A stretch of DNA of 64,000 nucleotides from Methanolinea sp. (GTDB taxonomy: Archaea > Halobacteriota > Methanomicrobia > Methanomicrobiales > Methanospirillaceae): positions 25,897 through 89,896 of the forward strand of contig JADFDO010000009.1 of NCBI GenBank assembly GCA_018262855.1, in the 5' to 3' direction. This document shows positions 8,451 through 16,742 of this stretch, in pieces. Positions within the stretch are counted from its first letter, which is position 1. Every line of letters begins with the position of its first letter. The translations under genes were made by a program, and so were the position numbers. Under the pieces are notes generated by a model. It made no database searches, was not told where the DNA came from, and saw only the letters and a program-made list of their open reading frames with translations.

Positions 8451-9293
8451 ATGTTGGTTGTGAGCACGGAATATTCACAAATACTGGCTGCACACGTCGC
8501 ACACGCAATGGATTGCCAACTGGGCGGGGTCCGTTTTACCCGTTTTCCCGATGGCGAGCATTACCTTCGAATGGATACACCGCACGAGGAGATGGTGGTG
8601 GTCGGCAGCGTTCCTGATTCGGATGCAATGATCCAGCTCCTCCTCCTCATAGATGCCTGCGAAGGGTCTGAATGTACCCTTGTGGTTCCCTACCTTGGAT
8701 ATGCAAGGCAGGACAAGAAGTTCAATGCCGGCGAGCCACTCAGCGCACGGGCGATTGCGAGGGCGCTCTCAACCGGTGTATCGCGGATTTTTACCGTGAA
8801 CGTGCATGACAAGGCGGTGCTTTCACATTTCAAGGTCCCTGCCCGGGATATCAGCCTTGCGGGGGAGATTGGCCGATACCTGTCACTCCAGCCACTTGAA
8901 GATCCTCTCATCCTGGCACCTGACGATGGAGCAGCAGCGTTTGCTTCCCAGGTCGCAGCAACTTGTGGCTGGCAGCACGATCACCTCGAGAAGGTCCGCA
9001 TCTCGGGTGACGAAGTCCGGATCGAGCCGAAGAACATTGAGGCAAAAGATCGTGATGTGGTGATCGTTGACGATATCATATCCACAGGAGGCACCCTTGC
9101 CACATCCTCAGCGATGCTTCATGCCCAGGGGGCGAGGAGTCTTTCCTCAGTGTGCGTGCATGGCGTCCTTGCAGAGGGAGCGTACATCCGCCTCCTTGCC
9201 AAGGGCATCCGTGAAGTGACATGCAGCGATACCCTTGAGCGGGCCTGCAGTCGCTATACCGCAGGCAATGCCATCGCCGAAGCCCTCCGGTGA
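8451..9293 (+). CDS. prs: Ribose-phosphate pyrophosphokinase
   Basis: Makes PRPP from ribose 5-phosphate and ATP, feeding purine, pyrimidine, histidine and, in methanogens, methanopterin synthesis. At 280 residues it has the short archaeal length. Visible motifs are [10 protein letters not shown] near the N-terminus, [11 protein letters not shown], the metal-binding [12 protein letters not shown] region and the PRPP-binding loop [15 protein letters not shown] near residue 205. A GAGGTAGAGG purine-rich site precedes the ATG. It leads a rightward group with nob1 and a second PRPP-loop protein, so phosphoribosyl metabolism genes sit together here. Confidence 0.95.
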   Translation: MLVVSTEYSQILAAHVAHAMDCQLGGVRFTRFPDGEHYLRMDTPHEEMVVVGSVPDSDAMIQLLLLIDACEGSECTLVVPYLGYARQDKKFNAGEPLSARAIARALSTGVSRIFTVNVHDKAVLSHFKVPARDISLAGEIGRYLSLQPLEDPLILAPDDGAAAFASQVAATCGWQHDHLEKVRISGDEVRIEPKNIEAKDRDVVIVDDIISTGGTLATSSAMLHAQGARSLSSVCVHGVLAEGAYIRLLAKGIREVTCSDTLERACSRYTAGNAIAEALR

Positions 9294-9333
9294 TGCTGGC
9301 GATCGAATGGACTGCCATATGAGGTGACCTGAA

Positions 9334-9789
9334 ATGCAAAGGGTTCTTGACGCGACGGCATTTTTCCTCGAGATTCCCCTTGAAGGCGAGCTCTTTACCA
9401 CCCCGCTCGTGGTGGATGAACTCGCCGATACCAGGTCACGATGCAGGTTTGAAGCCCTTTCTGCATCCGGACTGCGGGTTCTGTGTCCGGGTCGCGAGTC
9501 GCTTCACAGGGTTGACGAGGCGTCGGAAGTGAGCGGCGATAGCGAAGTCCTCTCACCGGCAGACAGGGAACTTCTTGCCCTCGCCCTTGAGATCTCAGCA
9601 GAGGTGATCTCGGATGACTTTGCACTCCAGAACGTGGCGCATCACCTCGGTATCCCCGTATGTCCCCTGCAACAGAGGAAGGCGAGGAAAAGGAAATGGA
9701 GATTCCGGTGCCCAGGATGCGGGAGATATGGAGATAGTATGGTTCAATGTCCGGTCTGCGGAGCCATGCCAAAAAGAACCATTAAGTAG
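9334..9789 (+). CDS. nob1: Nob1-like endoribonuclease (PIN domain plus zinc ribbon)
   Basis: Nob1 trims the 3' end of the small-subunit rRNA precursor during ribosome maturation. The 151-residue protein starts with a PIN domain (RVLDATAFF; TTPLVVDEL; SPADRELLALALE; VISDDFALQNVA) carrying the expected acidic residues, and ends with a zinc ribbon CPGCGRYG...CPVCG. Length and architecture match archaeal Nob1. A strong ribosome site, GAGGTGACC, lies just upstream of the ATG. It follows prs by 40 bases and precedes the phosphoribosyltransferase-like gene by 21 bases, so cotranscription is likely. Confidence 0.9.
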   Translation: MQRVLDATAFFLEIPLEGELFTTPLVVDELADTRSRCRFEALSASGLRVLCPGRESLHRVDEASEVSGDSEVLSPADRELLALALEISAEVISDDFALQNVAHHLGIPVCPLQQRKARKRKWRFRCPGCGRYGDSMVQCPVCGAMPKRTIK

Positions 9790-9810
9790 ATACATGCACA
9801 CTTCTTGACC

Positions 9811-10431
9811 ATGTCGTCGCTCGACGAGCTGATCCAGAAAGCCAGAATGCTCCTCTCGGAAGGTCACAGCCCCGGGCAGATCGCCGATGAACTCTCTCTC
9901 TCTATGGAGACCGTGACCTGGCTTCTCACCCAGCAGAAGGGATCTGCAATCCCGAAGGATGTGCATATCGACTGGACTGCGGTCAGCGGCCAGGGCCCAC
10001 TCCTCGACGGAATGGCGATGATGCTTCTCAAGCGGTATTATGCCGCTCTTGATGAGGGTGAAAAGGATGAGGGATACTCAGAGCGGTTCCCGACGCTCGC
10101 GGTGGGAATTTCGATCTCCGGTATTCCGCTTGCCACCTTGATTGCTGCAGAGGAGGATATCAAACTCGCCATCTACCACCCGGCAAAACACAGTACCCAG
10201 GATCCCCCCGTCGGATCGATCAGCGGGAATTTTGCATCGGTGTCAGGCGAGCGGTGCATCATCATCGATGATGTCATCACGTCAGGAAATACCATGCAGG
10301 ACGTGGTGAAGTACCTGCGTCGTCACGGTGCGATGCCTATCGCAATATGGGTGATCTTTGATAAGCGCGGGCTTCGGGATGTTGATGGCGTTCCCGTCTA
10401 TTCCCTCTTCAGGATATCCCGCATTGACTGA
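9811..10431 (+). CDS. Orotate phosphoribosyltransferase-like protein with helix-turn-helix N-terminus
   Basis: A 206-residue protein with a type I phosphoribosyltransferase domain, shown by the PRPP loop [14 protein letters not shown] near residue 153. The first 50 residues ([29 protein letters not shown]) look like a helix-turn-helix, as in PurR/GfcR-like archaeal regulators that combine DNA binding with a PRPP sensor. It may therefore be a PRPP-responsive transcription regulator and not an enzyme of UMP synthesis. An in-frame TTG two codons upstream is possible, but the ATG is preferred. It is followed by the thermosome gene after a clear promoter. Confidence 0.8.
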   Translation: MSSLDELIQKARMLLSEGHSPGQIADELSLSMETVTWLLTQQKGSAIPKDVHIDWTAVSGQGPLLDGMAMMLLKRYYAALDEGEKDEGYSERFPTLAVGISISGIPLATLIAAEEDIKLAIYHPAKHSTQDPPVGSISGNFASVSGERCIIIDDVITSGNTMQDVVKYLRRHGAMPIAIWVIFDKRGLRDVDGVPVYSLFRISRID

Positions 10432-10466
10432 AAAATTCACCTGAATTTTTTTGAAAAATAGATTAA

Positions 10467-10474
10467 TTTATATA
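10467..10474 (+). promoter_or_regulatory. TATA box of the thermosome gene
   Basis: TTTATATA lies about 45 bases upstream of the ATG, within AATTTATATAGAAG. The same core, AATTTTATATAGAAC, stands in front of grpE, suggesting common heat-shock-type control. A GGAGGAA ribosome site at 10502-10508 precedes the ATG. Confidence 0.6.
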
Positions 10475-10514
10475 GAAGTTTAATTCCATCTTTTACAGCA
10501 TCGGAGGAATCGCT

Positions 10515-12128
10515 ATGCTTGGTGGACAACCGATTATCATTCTTAAAGAGAACGTGGAGCGAAACAGGGGTCTTGAAGCCCAGCGCTCGAATATTGCGGC
10601 TGCAAAGGCCATTGCCAGTGCGGTCCGGACGACCCTTGGACCCCGGGGCATGGACAAGATGCTCGTCGAAGGAACAGGCGATGTGACCATCACCAATGAT
10701 GGGGCGACCATCCTCCAGGATATCTCAGTGGTGCACCCTGGCGCCAAGATGGTCATCGAGGTTGCCAAAGCCCAGGACGAGGAAGTCGGGGATGGCACAA
10801 CCACCGCTGTTGTTCTTGTCGGGTCGTTCATGGAGAAAGCCGAACAACTGATCGAGCGGAAGATTCACCCCACCGTGATCGCAGAGGGTTACAGGCTTGG
10901 TATGAAAAAAGCCCTTGAGATCCTTGATGATCTCTCCATATCAATCGATTCCTATGACAGGGAGAGCCTGATCAAGATCGCAGATACTGCAATGACGGGG
11001 AAGTCGATCGAATCAGTGAAACACAAGCTGAATGAAATTGCGGTCGACGCGGTGATGGCAATCTCGGAGAAGGAAGGCAGGAAGGTCACCGCAGACGAAG
11101 ACAACGTCCTGATCAAGAAGCAGTCGGGCGAGACCATGGATGATGCCGAACTTGTACGTGGCGTCGTCATCGACAAGACCCGGATCACCGAGGACATGCC
11201 CCGCAAGGTCAAGGACGCACGAGTCGCGCTCGTTGCAAGTCCGATGGAGATCAAGAAGACCCAGGTCAAACAGAAGATCCACATCAGTTCGAGCGAGATG
11301 GTCAGTGCCTTCTCGGAACAGGAGAGACAGGCCCTGAAGCAGTTCGCCGACAAGGTCATCGAGAGCGGTGCAAACGTTCTACTCTGCCAGAAAGGCCTTG
11401 CGGATGCAGTCTCATTCTACCTCGCAAAGGGTGGAGTGCTCGCAGTCGAGGACGTCCCCGAGAAAGATATGAAGTTTGCCGCAAAGGCACTCAATGCCCA
11501 GATTGCCAACAAGGTGGATGAACTCTCACCTGAGATGCTGGGCAGGGCCGAGATGGTTGAGCAGCTGGAGGACGCAGATTTCGTCAAGATCTCCGGATGC
11601 AAAAACCCAAAGACCGTGACCATCCTCCTGCGGGGATCCACTGAATATCTCCTGGACGAGCTCGAGCGGGCAGTTGTCGACGGAACCCGTGTCGTCATGG
11701 ATGCGATGGAAGACCGGAAACTCGTGGTCGGCGGCGGAGCAGTCGAGACCGAGATCCTCATGAAAGTCCGCGACTACGCCGAGCATGTCGGTGGTCGCGT
11801 CCAGCTTGCCATCGAGGCCTATGCCAATGCGTTTGAAGTAATCCCTGTGACCCTTGCCGAGAATTCAGGATACAATCCTGTCGACAAGCTGGTCGACCTC
11901 AAGAATGCTCATGCAAAAGGCCAGAAGTACGCCGGGCTGAATGTCTACAACGGAAAAATCATCGACATGAAAAAGGAAGGCGTGATCGAACCCCAGCGCT
12001 CGAAGCGCCAGGCCATCCAGAGTGCGACCGAAGCAGCCGTTATGCTCATCCGTGTCGATGACATGATGGTAACCCGAGAGGGTGGTGCCCCGGGCGGAGC
12101 CCCCATGGGCATGCCCCCGATGGGCTAA
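10515..12128 (+). CDS. thsA: Thermosome subunit (group II chaperonin)
   Basis: Forms the two-ring ATP-driven folding chamber of archaea. The 537-residue protein has the family's usual length and shows [12 protein letters not shown], the nucleotide-binding TNDGATIL and [10 protein letters not shown] motifs in the N-terminal equatorial domain, the apical helical-protrusion region, and a second equatorial half with [10 protein letters not shown] and [12 protein letters not shown]. The C-terminus is the flexible glycine/methionine-rich tail ([15 protein letters not shown]). It is transcribed alone from a strong TATA promoter with a GGAGGAA ribosome site. Sequence alone does not tell which of several possible paralogues it is. 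Confidence 0.96.
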   Translation: MLGGQPIIILKENVERNRGLEAQRSNIAAAKAIASAVRTTLGPRGMDKMLVEGTGDVTITNDGATILQDISVVHPGAKMVIEVAKAQDEEVGDGTTTAVVLVGSFMEKAEQLIERKIHPTVIAEGYRLGMKKALEILDDLSISIDSYDRESLIKIADTAMTGKSIESVKHKLNEIAVDAVMAISEKEGRKVTADEDNVLIKKQSGETMDDAELVRGVVIDKTRITEDMPRKVKDARVALVASPMEIKKTQVKQKIHISSSEMVSAFSEQERQALKQFADKVIESGANVLLCQKGLADAVSFYLAKGGVLAVEDVPEKDMKFAAKALNAQIANKVDELSPEMLGRAEMVEQLEDADFVKISGCKNPKTVTILLRGSTEYLLDELERAVVDGTRVVMDAMEDRKLVVGGGAVETEILMKVRDYAEHVGGRVQLAIEAYANAFEVIPVTLAENSGYNPVDKLVDLKNAHAKGQKYAGLNVYNGKIIDMKKEGVIEPQRSKRQAIQSATEAAVMLIRVDDMMVTREGGAPGGAPMGMPPMG

Positions 12129-12555
12129 ATACCACGCAATTTTTTCGTTTATTTCAGGGATTCTTCTTTTCCCTGGATTATGACAGAACGGCACCTCCTG
12201 CCCGAAAACGCTTCTTTATGGTCCCGATAGAAAGCGCCCCCGGCAGGATCTCTTCCAGGATCGGTTGCATTACCCCCTCTTATCGCCTGCCTGGTACAGG
12301 CACAATAAAGAGCACTTTTTTTACCTGATTTAACCCGGAATTTTAAGAAAATATTCGATTTCATCAGTATTTTCCGTAAGGGTGAGCGGTATTTCCCATG
12401 GAGCCACCGTTCCTGGATGAAACACTGCCAAACGGAGAGCGTACAGGGGTTCTTTTGGGGTAAGTCAGGATTATAGGGGGCTCACAGAGCCTCACCAGGG
12501 ATGATCCCGGCATACCTGGATACCCCCCATGAAAGGGATGTTCCTCATTTTTCGA

Positions 12556-12589
12556 ATGAACATCACTTCGTGATTTTTATACTGTATAC
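12556..12589. repeat. Palindromic hairpin repeat, degenerate copy
   Basis: ATGAACATCAC-TTC-GTGATTTTTAT followed by ACTGTATAC matches the layout of the copies at 12620, 15689 and 16067: an AT-rich inverted repeat with a three-base loop and then CTGTATAC. The stem is imperfect. Confidence 0.4.
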
Positions 12590-12619
12590 TCGACTCTACG
12601 GTGTTCATCAGAAGTTTAT

Positions 12620-12654
12620 ATGAAACTCGCATCCGCGATTTTCATTCTGTATAC
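12620..12654. repeat. Palindromic hairpin repeat
   Basis: Stem arms ATGAAACTCGC and GCGATTTTCAT surround a short loop and are followed by TCTGTATAC. The downstream 30 bases (CTCCCGAGGGGAAACATGG) are related to those after the copy at 16067, so the unit is longer than the hairpin. Confidence 0.65.
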
Positions 12655-12699
12655 GTGATCTCCCGAGGGGAAACATGGGGTTTTCTTCGAATGCCCGGC

Positions 12700-12909
12700 T
12701 CATCCCCTTGAGCAGGTCGAGAGAATCTCCACCTCGTCCTCTTCAATCGGTTTGTCCTGTGGGAGACTCACTCCCCTGAAAAGAATGAGCACGGTATCCG
12801 GGATAACCCCGAGCGAGAGGAGCGCCTCTTCGTACGTGGAACCTTCAGGACCTTCATAGTCCACGACTTCCCCACCGGGGACCATGAGAAATGTGCATTT
12901 CACTCCCAT
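12700..12909 (-). CDS. Small beta-grasp protein (MoaD/ThiS/SAMP-like) without C-terminal diglycine
   Basis: A 69-residue protein whose pattern (a hydrophobic strand, GSTYEEALLSLG, VLILFRGVSLPQDKPIEEDEVEIL) fits the ubiquitin-like beta-grasp fold of sulfur carriers and archaeal SAMPs. Members that are activated by E1-like enzymes end in GG; this one ends in STCSRG, with one glycine and a cysteine four residues from the end. It may be processed, use the cysteine, or have lost carrier function. It stands alone between a spacer and, on the other strand, a tRNA gene. The assignment is based on pattern, not on a search. Confidence 0.6.
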   Translation of the reverse strand: MGVKCTFLMVPGGEVVDYEGPEGSTYEEALLSLGVIPDTVLILFRGVSLPQDKPIEEDEVEILSTCSRG

Positions 12910-12952
12910 TCGATAGGATTATACGAACGCGAAAGAAAAATATCTAACCCGT

Positions 12953-13037
12953 GCCGAGGTAGTCTAGCCCGGAAAGGCGGTAGCCTCGAAAGCTACTGGC
13001 GCTCGCCGCCTCGGGAGTTCAACTCTCCCCCTCGGCG
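12953..13037 (+). tRNA. tRNA-Ser (anticodon CGA)
   Basis: The acceptor stem GCCGAGG pairs with CCTCGGC followed by the discriminator G. The anticodon arm GTAGC-CTCGAAA-GCTAC gives CGA, reading UCG serine codons. A long variable arm rich in G and C is present, as in class II tRNAs, and the T arm is GGGAG-TTCAACT-CTCCC. No intron is seen and CCA is not encoded. A T-run follows from 13038. A weak TATA-like AAAATATCTAA lies about 15 bases upstream. Confidence 0.95.
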
Positions 13038-13425
13038 TATTTTGATTGAATTTTAAAAAAATTCGTGAGTTCTTCTGTTTTCCATTAGCCCTAAGCTTCG
13101 ATAATAAAGCATCTCGAATTCCAATTCCTCCAAGGGACAAGTCCATTTTTTTTTTACGTTTTCCAATTTCTTACTATTCCCCCTTTGGGGCACATTGGGG
13201 CACTTCGCACCCATTTTCGGAAACTTTTTCCTATAATTTTTTTTCGCGAAGAGTTTTACAAAAATACCTTCCATGTGCCCCAAAGTGCCCCTAAACCAGC
13301 TGTGATCCTGATGTCCCTTTACTGGCAGGTACATTTTCTATGTACCAATTTCCAATTTTTTTTCTGTTTAAAAAAGAAGAGGACAAAAACGAAATAGAAT
13401 AATCCTGTGCATAAGACAACCCCCC
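13038..13425. other. AT-rich spacer after tRNA-Ser
   Basis: No credible gene was seen. It holds homopolymer runs, a 17-bp inverted repeat pair (13187-13203 and 13275-13291) and a small GGTACA/TGTACC hairpin near 13327-13345. Its position just downstream of a tRNA gene would suit an integration scar, but no duplicated tRNA end or integrase is present. Confidence 0.5.
13187..13291. repeat. 17-bp inverted repeat pair (GTGCCCC doublets)
   Basis: GGGGCACATTGGGGCAC at 13187-13203 and GTGCCCCAAAGTGCCCC at 13275-13291 are reverse complements with one mismatch; each arm itself is a doublet of GTGCCCC. The 71-bp interval between them is AT-rich. The pair could form a long hairpin in RNA or serve as paired protein-binding sites. 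Confidence 0.6.
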
Positions 13426-13896
13426 CTATTTATTCTCCTCTTCATGGGAACATATGTACATCATCCTTCTGATCTCCCGCATGCACGGATTCATTGATTC
13501 GAGACAGGCTCGCCGGGCTTCAACAAATGCTTCAGCCCCGGATGCATCGACGGACTTTACAGGGATGGATTGGGAGATTACATACCGGATGAATGTATTG
13601 TCAAGATCCCAGAGGTCGAGAATCGGCACATAGCGTTCATAGGTTCCTGCACAGGTAACCCGGAAAAGGGTTCCGGGCTCCGAACCTGCAATGAAATGGG
13701 AAGGTCCGGGCGATATTTTCAGGAATGCAATCCCCCGATCTCCCGGCAGGGAATCGACATGCAGAGCTCCCGCAAGGATTTCATCCGGGATGCCGTCCGG
13801 GAACGCATCGCATTCCGGAATTTCCTTCTCTGGATGGAGATGCGCACAGACCTTGCAGAGAGGAGGTAGCCTGTCCGGACTCGGCTCGTAGGTCAT
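13426..13896 (-). CDS. Uncharacterised protein with N-terminal cysteine motif
   Basis: A 156-residue soluble protein I do not recognise by name. The N-terminus reads CKVCAHLHPEKEIPECDAFP, with a CxxCxH...C pattern that could bind zinc, followed by DGIPDEILAG; short proteins with this C...CxAFPxGIP opening are widespread as hypothetical proteins. The rest holds no visible catalytic motif. There is a further cysteine pair near the C-terminus. No partner gene is adjacent, and the region around it is rich in repeats. Confidence 0.65.
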   Translation of the reverse strand: MTYEPSPDRLPPLCKVCAHLHPEKEIPECDAFPDGIPDEILAGALHVDSLPGDRGIAFLKISPGPSHFIAGSEPGTLFRVTCAGTYERYVPILDLWDLDNTFIRYVISQSIPVKSVDASGAEAFVEARRACLESMNPCMREIRRMMYICSHEEENK

Positions 13897-14083
13897 GCTG
13901 ATCGATCATGGTTAACAACGATCTGAACCAAAAAGGTTGGGATCGGGAAGGTTCCCTATCCCATTGAGTGCATCGTCCGTATTTACGGGGCCGTTGCAGG
14001 GAAGCAGGGTCCAGCGCTCCCTGCCTCCTTTTTCCCCGAATTGTATGCTCTCTTGAATCCTGGATGACCTCCTGGCACCATCC

Positions 14084-15052
14084 TCACGCCCGGAGCACCC
14101 TCGGCCCTGGTTCGATGTAGTTTCCGGCACCGATCATCCATGTCCCGTCGATATCTGTCACGTAGCTGATCTTCAGGTCAGTCCTGTTCGTGAACGGATT
14201 GACAGAGTAATAATCGGTGATTCCCCCGCCGTTCTTCGCGATGGTGAGGAAATCCCTGACATGGTGGTTGCCGACCGGATCGGTCACATTCAACCTGTTC
14301 GCCCCTATCTGGTCAGGCGTATAAGGCCAGGAGAGTACCGTCCCGTTGTAGTCGTAGGAGAAGATATAGAGATCCCCTTTCACAAAAGAACCATTGAGAT
14401 TATTGAATTCGGCGACAGCCCTCTCCCGGCCATGCGTCTGGGCATAGACTTTTGCATCGTCGACAAGTTCGAGGAGATCCATGTCAACAAGGCGCTCTTC
14501 GGACGTATACACCCCGGCCCCGATCCAGTACGTGTCATCAACCGGGCGGACATAGCTGATCTTGAGCGTGCTCTGCTGGTCGCCGGCAGGATACGGGTAG
14601 CGGTAGAGGATATACCCGCCTCCTGCTTTTGCCAGCTGGATCTCGATCTCGGTATACAATTTTCCTGAAGCGTCCTTTAAGGGAAGGAAGTTGGAACCTA
14701 CCATGGCCGGTTGGAATGGCAGGGCGAGTGCGGTTCCCTGGTAATCGAGCGCGTACACATAGACATCGCCGGTCACAAACGGACCTGTTGCATTGTTGAA
14801 TTCGGCGATAGCCTTCTCTTTCCCGTTCTCCTGTGCCCATGCTGCAGCCTGGTCCACATATTCCTTGATCTCAAGTGCGGTTGAGGGGTAGGACTGGGCA
14901 GGGGAGGCTGCTGGCGGGGTCGTCGCAAGGGATACTTCTGTGGTTACCCCGGGTGTGGGAACACCGGGTCCCTGTGAAGAGGATGTATCCATGCAGCCGG
15001 TAAAAATGACAAGAAGAATGAATGGTATGATGAGAGGCAGTCTGTAGTCCAT
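14084..15052 (-). CDS. Lipoprotein with two Cache-like sensor domains
   Basis: About 322 residues: a signal peptide with lipobox (IFTGC), a Pro/Thr/Ser-rich linker, then two homologous domains of about 125 residues. Each repeats the pattern AEFNN.(T/L)G.FV.GD.Y(V/I)(Y/F)..DY.GT and ends in LKISYV...WIGAG, the layout of single Cache extracellular sensor domains. There is no transmembrane or kinase part after the sensors, so it is probably a membrane-tethered solute-binding or accessory sensor protein. An in-frame ATG six codons upstream exists; the later ATG is preferred because MDYRLPLIIPF gives a normal signal peptide and because the TATA-like TAATTAATA would place the transcript start between the two. 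Confidence 0.8.
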   Translation of the reverse strand: MDYRLPLIIPFILLVIFTGCMDTSSSQGPGVPTPGVTTEVSLATTPPAASPAQSYPSTALEIKEYVDQAAAWAQENGKEKAIAEFNNATGPFVTGDVYVYALDYQGTALALPFQPAMVGSNFLPLKDASGKLYTEIEIQLAKAGGGYILYRYPYPAGDQQSTLKISYVRPVDDTYWIGAGVYTSEERLVDMDLLELVDDAKVYAQTHGRERAVAEFNNLNGSFVKGDLYIFSYDYNGTVLSWPYTPDQIGANRLNVTDPVGNHHVRDFLTIAKNGGGITDYYSVNPFTNRTDLKISYVTDIDGTWMIGAGNYIEPGPRVLRA

Positions 15053-15177
15053 AATCAGGATCTGATTCATGAACTGTATTAATTACTGCACATTGCCAGT
15101 GACGCTCACGATCGGGTTTTCCTGTCTGACAACACTCCCTCAGAAGCCTCTTATAATTTCATGATGAAGCACTACAC

Positions 15178-15675
15178 ATGAAGGCAATCGCTGTTTTTGT
15201 AATCTGTGCATTCGTGGGACTCATGGTCCTCGGCGCAGGATGTACCCAGCCAGCCACCGGACCGCAAACATCTGCTCCAACACCAACCCCCACCACTTCA
15301 CCTGCCGAACCGACCGGCCAGCAGACAGTGACAACTCCGGCAGTCACCCCGACCCTTGGATACATCGCAGGTCCCATACCCTCGCAATACGAAGTCATCG
15401 TCGAGGTTGATCGGAACCGCGTCGCAACAAATCCGCTCATTACCGCCACATTCCGAGGCGGAAAGGGGATTAACTTCATCTCTACGATGGAAGTGGTGGT
15501 CAGCCGCTCCGACGGGCAGGTCATCTCAAAGATCCAGGAGAAACCCCAGGTGAACTCGAAAGTCGAGATTATGGGAACTCAGGGGACCGACCGGGTGGAG
15601 ATCTTTGTGACCCTTGTCAATGGCGAAAGGTACAGGATCTATGACCAGTCCCTTGCGTTCAGGTCATATAACTGA
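15178..15675 (+). CDS. Uncharacterised lipoprotein
   Basis: A 165-residue protein with a signal peptide and lipobox (LGAGC, cysteine near residue 22), a Thr/Pro-rich linker (about residues 25-60) and a beta-rich domain (YEVIVEVDRNRVATNPLITATFRGG). It looks like a small archaeal surface lipoprotein; no function can be assigned. It diverges from the Cache lipoprotein. A T-run (15680-15686) and a palindromic hairpin follow the stop codon and may end its transcript. Confidence 0.75.
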   Translation: MKAIAVFVICAFVGLMVLGAGCTQPATGPQTSAPTPTPTTSPAEPTGQQTVTTPAVTPTLGYIAGPIPSQYEVIVEVDRNRVATNPLITATFRGGKGINFISTMEVVVSRSDGQVISKIQEKPQVNSKVEIMGTQGTDRVEIFVTLVNGERYRIYDQSLAFRSYN

Positions 15676-15688
15676 TATCTTTTTTTCT

Positions 15689-15722
15689 ATGAAAATCGCT
15701 CCGCGATTTTCATTCTGTATGC
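15689..15722. repeat. Palindromic hairpin repeat, perfect stem
   Basis: ATGAAAATCGC and GCGATTTTCAT form a perfect 11-bp stem with loop TCC, followed by TCTGTATGC. The tail beyond (GGAAAATCATGTAATTTT) resembles the tail of the copy at 16067 (GGGAATCATGTAGTTTTT). It comes directly after a T-run behind the lipoprotein gene. Confidence 0.75.
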
Positions 15723-15892
15723 CTGTGTCCCAGGTTGGAAAATCATGTAATTTTGGGTAAAGTATTCACGTTGCCCCTAACTTTTTTTCGATTTGTAGTA
15801 ATACTCCTAGTATATTGAGACAGGTCTCCTTTTCAGTTTTATGTGTATCGTTTGATAATTCCGTGTTTTAAAGCCAAAATGCCTATTTTTTG

Positions 15893-15940
15893 CACCGCCG
15901 CCGGGGCCCCCTTCGGGGGCGGCGGGGTCAATCGCATATC
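15893..15940 (-). repeat. Dispersed GC-rich element, fragment D
   Basis: TTCGGGGGCGGCGGGGTCAA and the bases after it (15912-15939) match the head of the large element in copy C (62953-62980) with two differences. Beyond the head the copy diverges into a hairpin (GCCCCC-TTC-GGGGGC). Only the head end is preserved. Confidence 0.65.
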
Positions 15941-16066
15941 AGATGTAGAGCCCAGAGCCTGCACTTTTTTCACCTGGATTTTTGTGATTGAAATTTTTCA
16001 AATGTATTGTCGTAATTTGTTTGTAGGATTGGGGGTAAAAATAATATTTTACACCAATTTTTTCAT

Positions 16067-16100
16067 ATGAAAATCGCTCCGCAATTTTCATTGTGTATAC
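16067..16100. repeat. Palindromic hairpin repeat
   Basis: ATGAAAATCGC-TCC-GCAATTTTCAT followed by TGTGTATAC; one mismatch in the stem relative to the copy at 15689. A related tail follows. Confidence 0.7.
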
Positions 16101-16285
16101 ATGTGTGTCGAAGGGGAATCATTCGGGAATCATGTAGTTTTTTATAAGGATTCAGATCCCGGTTCTCTTCAGGTGAAGCAGGTTTTCCAGTCAGGAGAGA
16201 GTCAGGCTCTCTTTTCTGGAGAGAAATGCTGAGTTCCCTGACTCGTGTGCATGCCACTCATGAAGAAACCTATAGTGTTCGAAAA

Positions 16286-16717
16286 TTATCTCCTTCTATT
16301 CCTGATCCCCTGACCCTCAAACGTCGCAACCAGGGTATTGTCATGAAATACATGGACCGTATAGGTGGAATAATGACCTGGCTCTCCCACGCACTGTGCG
16401 ACAGCGGTAAGGGTGCCTTTCGCAGGCGAGAGGTAGTTGATCTGGGCTGAGAGTGCAACCTCCTCTGTAAGGCCAAGGTTTGCCGCGATACCGAATGCCT
16501 GGTCTGCAAGGGAAAAAATTGCACCGCCGTGGGCATGCATGTGCTGGTTCCGCTTCCCTGTAACATTCATCACTACCTTCGCATATCCAGGGCGGGCTTC
16601 GACGATTTCCATCTCAAGGAGGCGGGCAAATTCGGAATCGTTGAACTGCCTTATCCGGGATATTTGCTGATCAGCCGGAAGTTCCGTGGTACAAGAGTCT
16701 CCGTGATCGTCGGTCAT
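16286..16717 (-). CDS. PaaI-type hotdog-fold thioesterase
   Basis: A 143-residue hotdog-fold protein with the PaaI signature HAHGGAIFSLADQAFG, in which the HGG and the aspartate are the usual substrate and catalytic positions, and the later strand SAQINYLSPAKGTLTA. The family hydrolyses acyl-CoA or aryl-CoA thioesters; the substrate cannot be predicted. It starts 25 bases after the glycosyltransferase stop codon with an AGGAGA ribosome site, so it may be the last gene of that cluster, although no functional link is evident. Confidence 0.88.
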   Translation of the reverse strand: MTDDHGDSCTTELPADQQISRIRQFNDSEFARLLEMEIVEARPGYAKVVMNVTGKRNQHMHAHGGAIFSLADQAFGIAANLGLTEEVALSAQINYLSPAKGTLTAVAQCVGEPGHYSTYTVHVFHDNTLVATFEGQGIRNRRR

Positions 16718-16742
16718 ACCCTATCTCCTGTTCCAGGATGAA

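Larger units (their letters stand above)
12129..12699. other. Gene-free spacer between convergent genes
   Basis: No credible gene was seen. It begins with a T-run (12139-12144) and a CAGGGA/TCCCTG hairpin at 12154-12174 that may end the thermosome transcript. Two palindromic hairpin repeats lie near its right end; the rest shows nothing recognisable. Confidence 0.5.
15676..16285. other. Repeat-rich spacer between convergent genes
   Basis: No credible gene was seen. It contains two copies of the palindromic hairpin repeat and a fragment of the dispersed GC-rich element between them. Confidence 0.6.

Noticed and set aside
12149..12364. A 71-codon open frame in the spacer after the thermosome
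   Set aside because: No ribosome site, no motif and poor codon pattern; treated as non-coding.
13038..13425. An integrated element or attachment site after tRNA-Ser
   Set aside because: No repeated tRNA 3' end and no integrase were found; only an inverted repeat is present.
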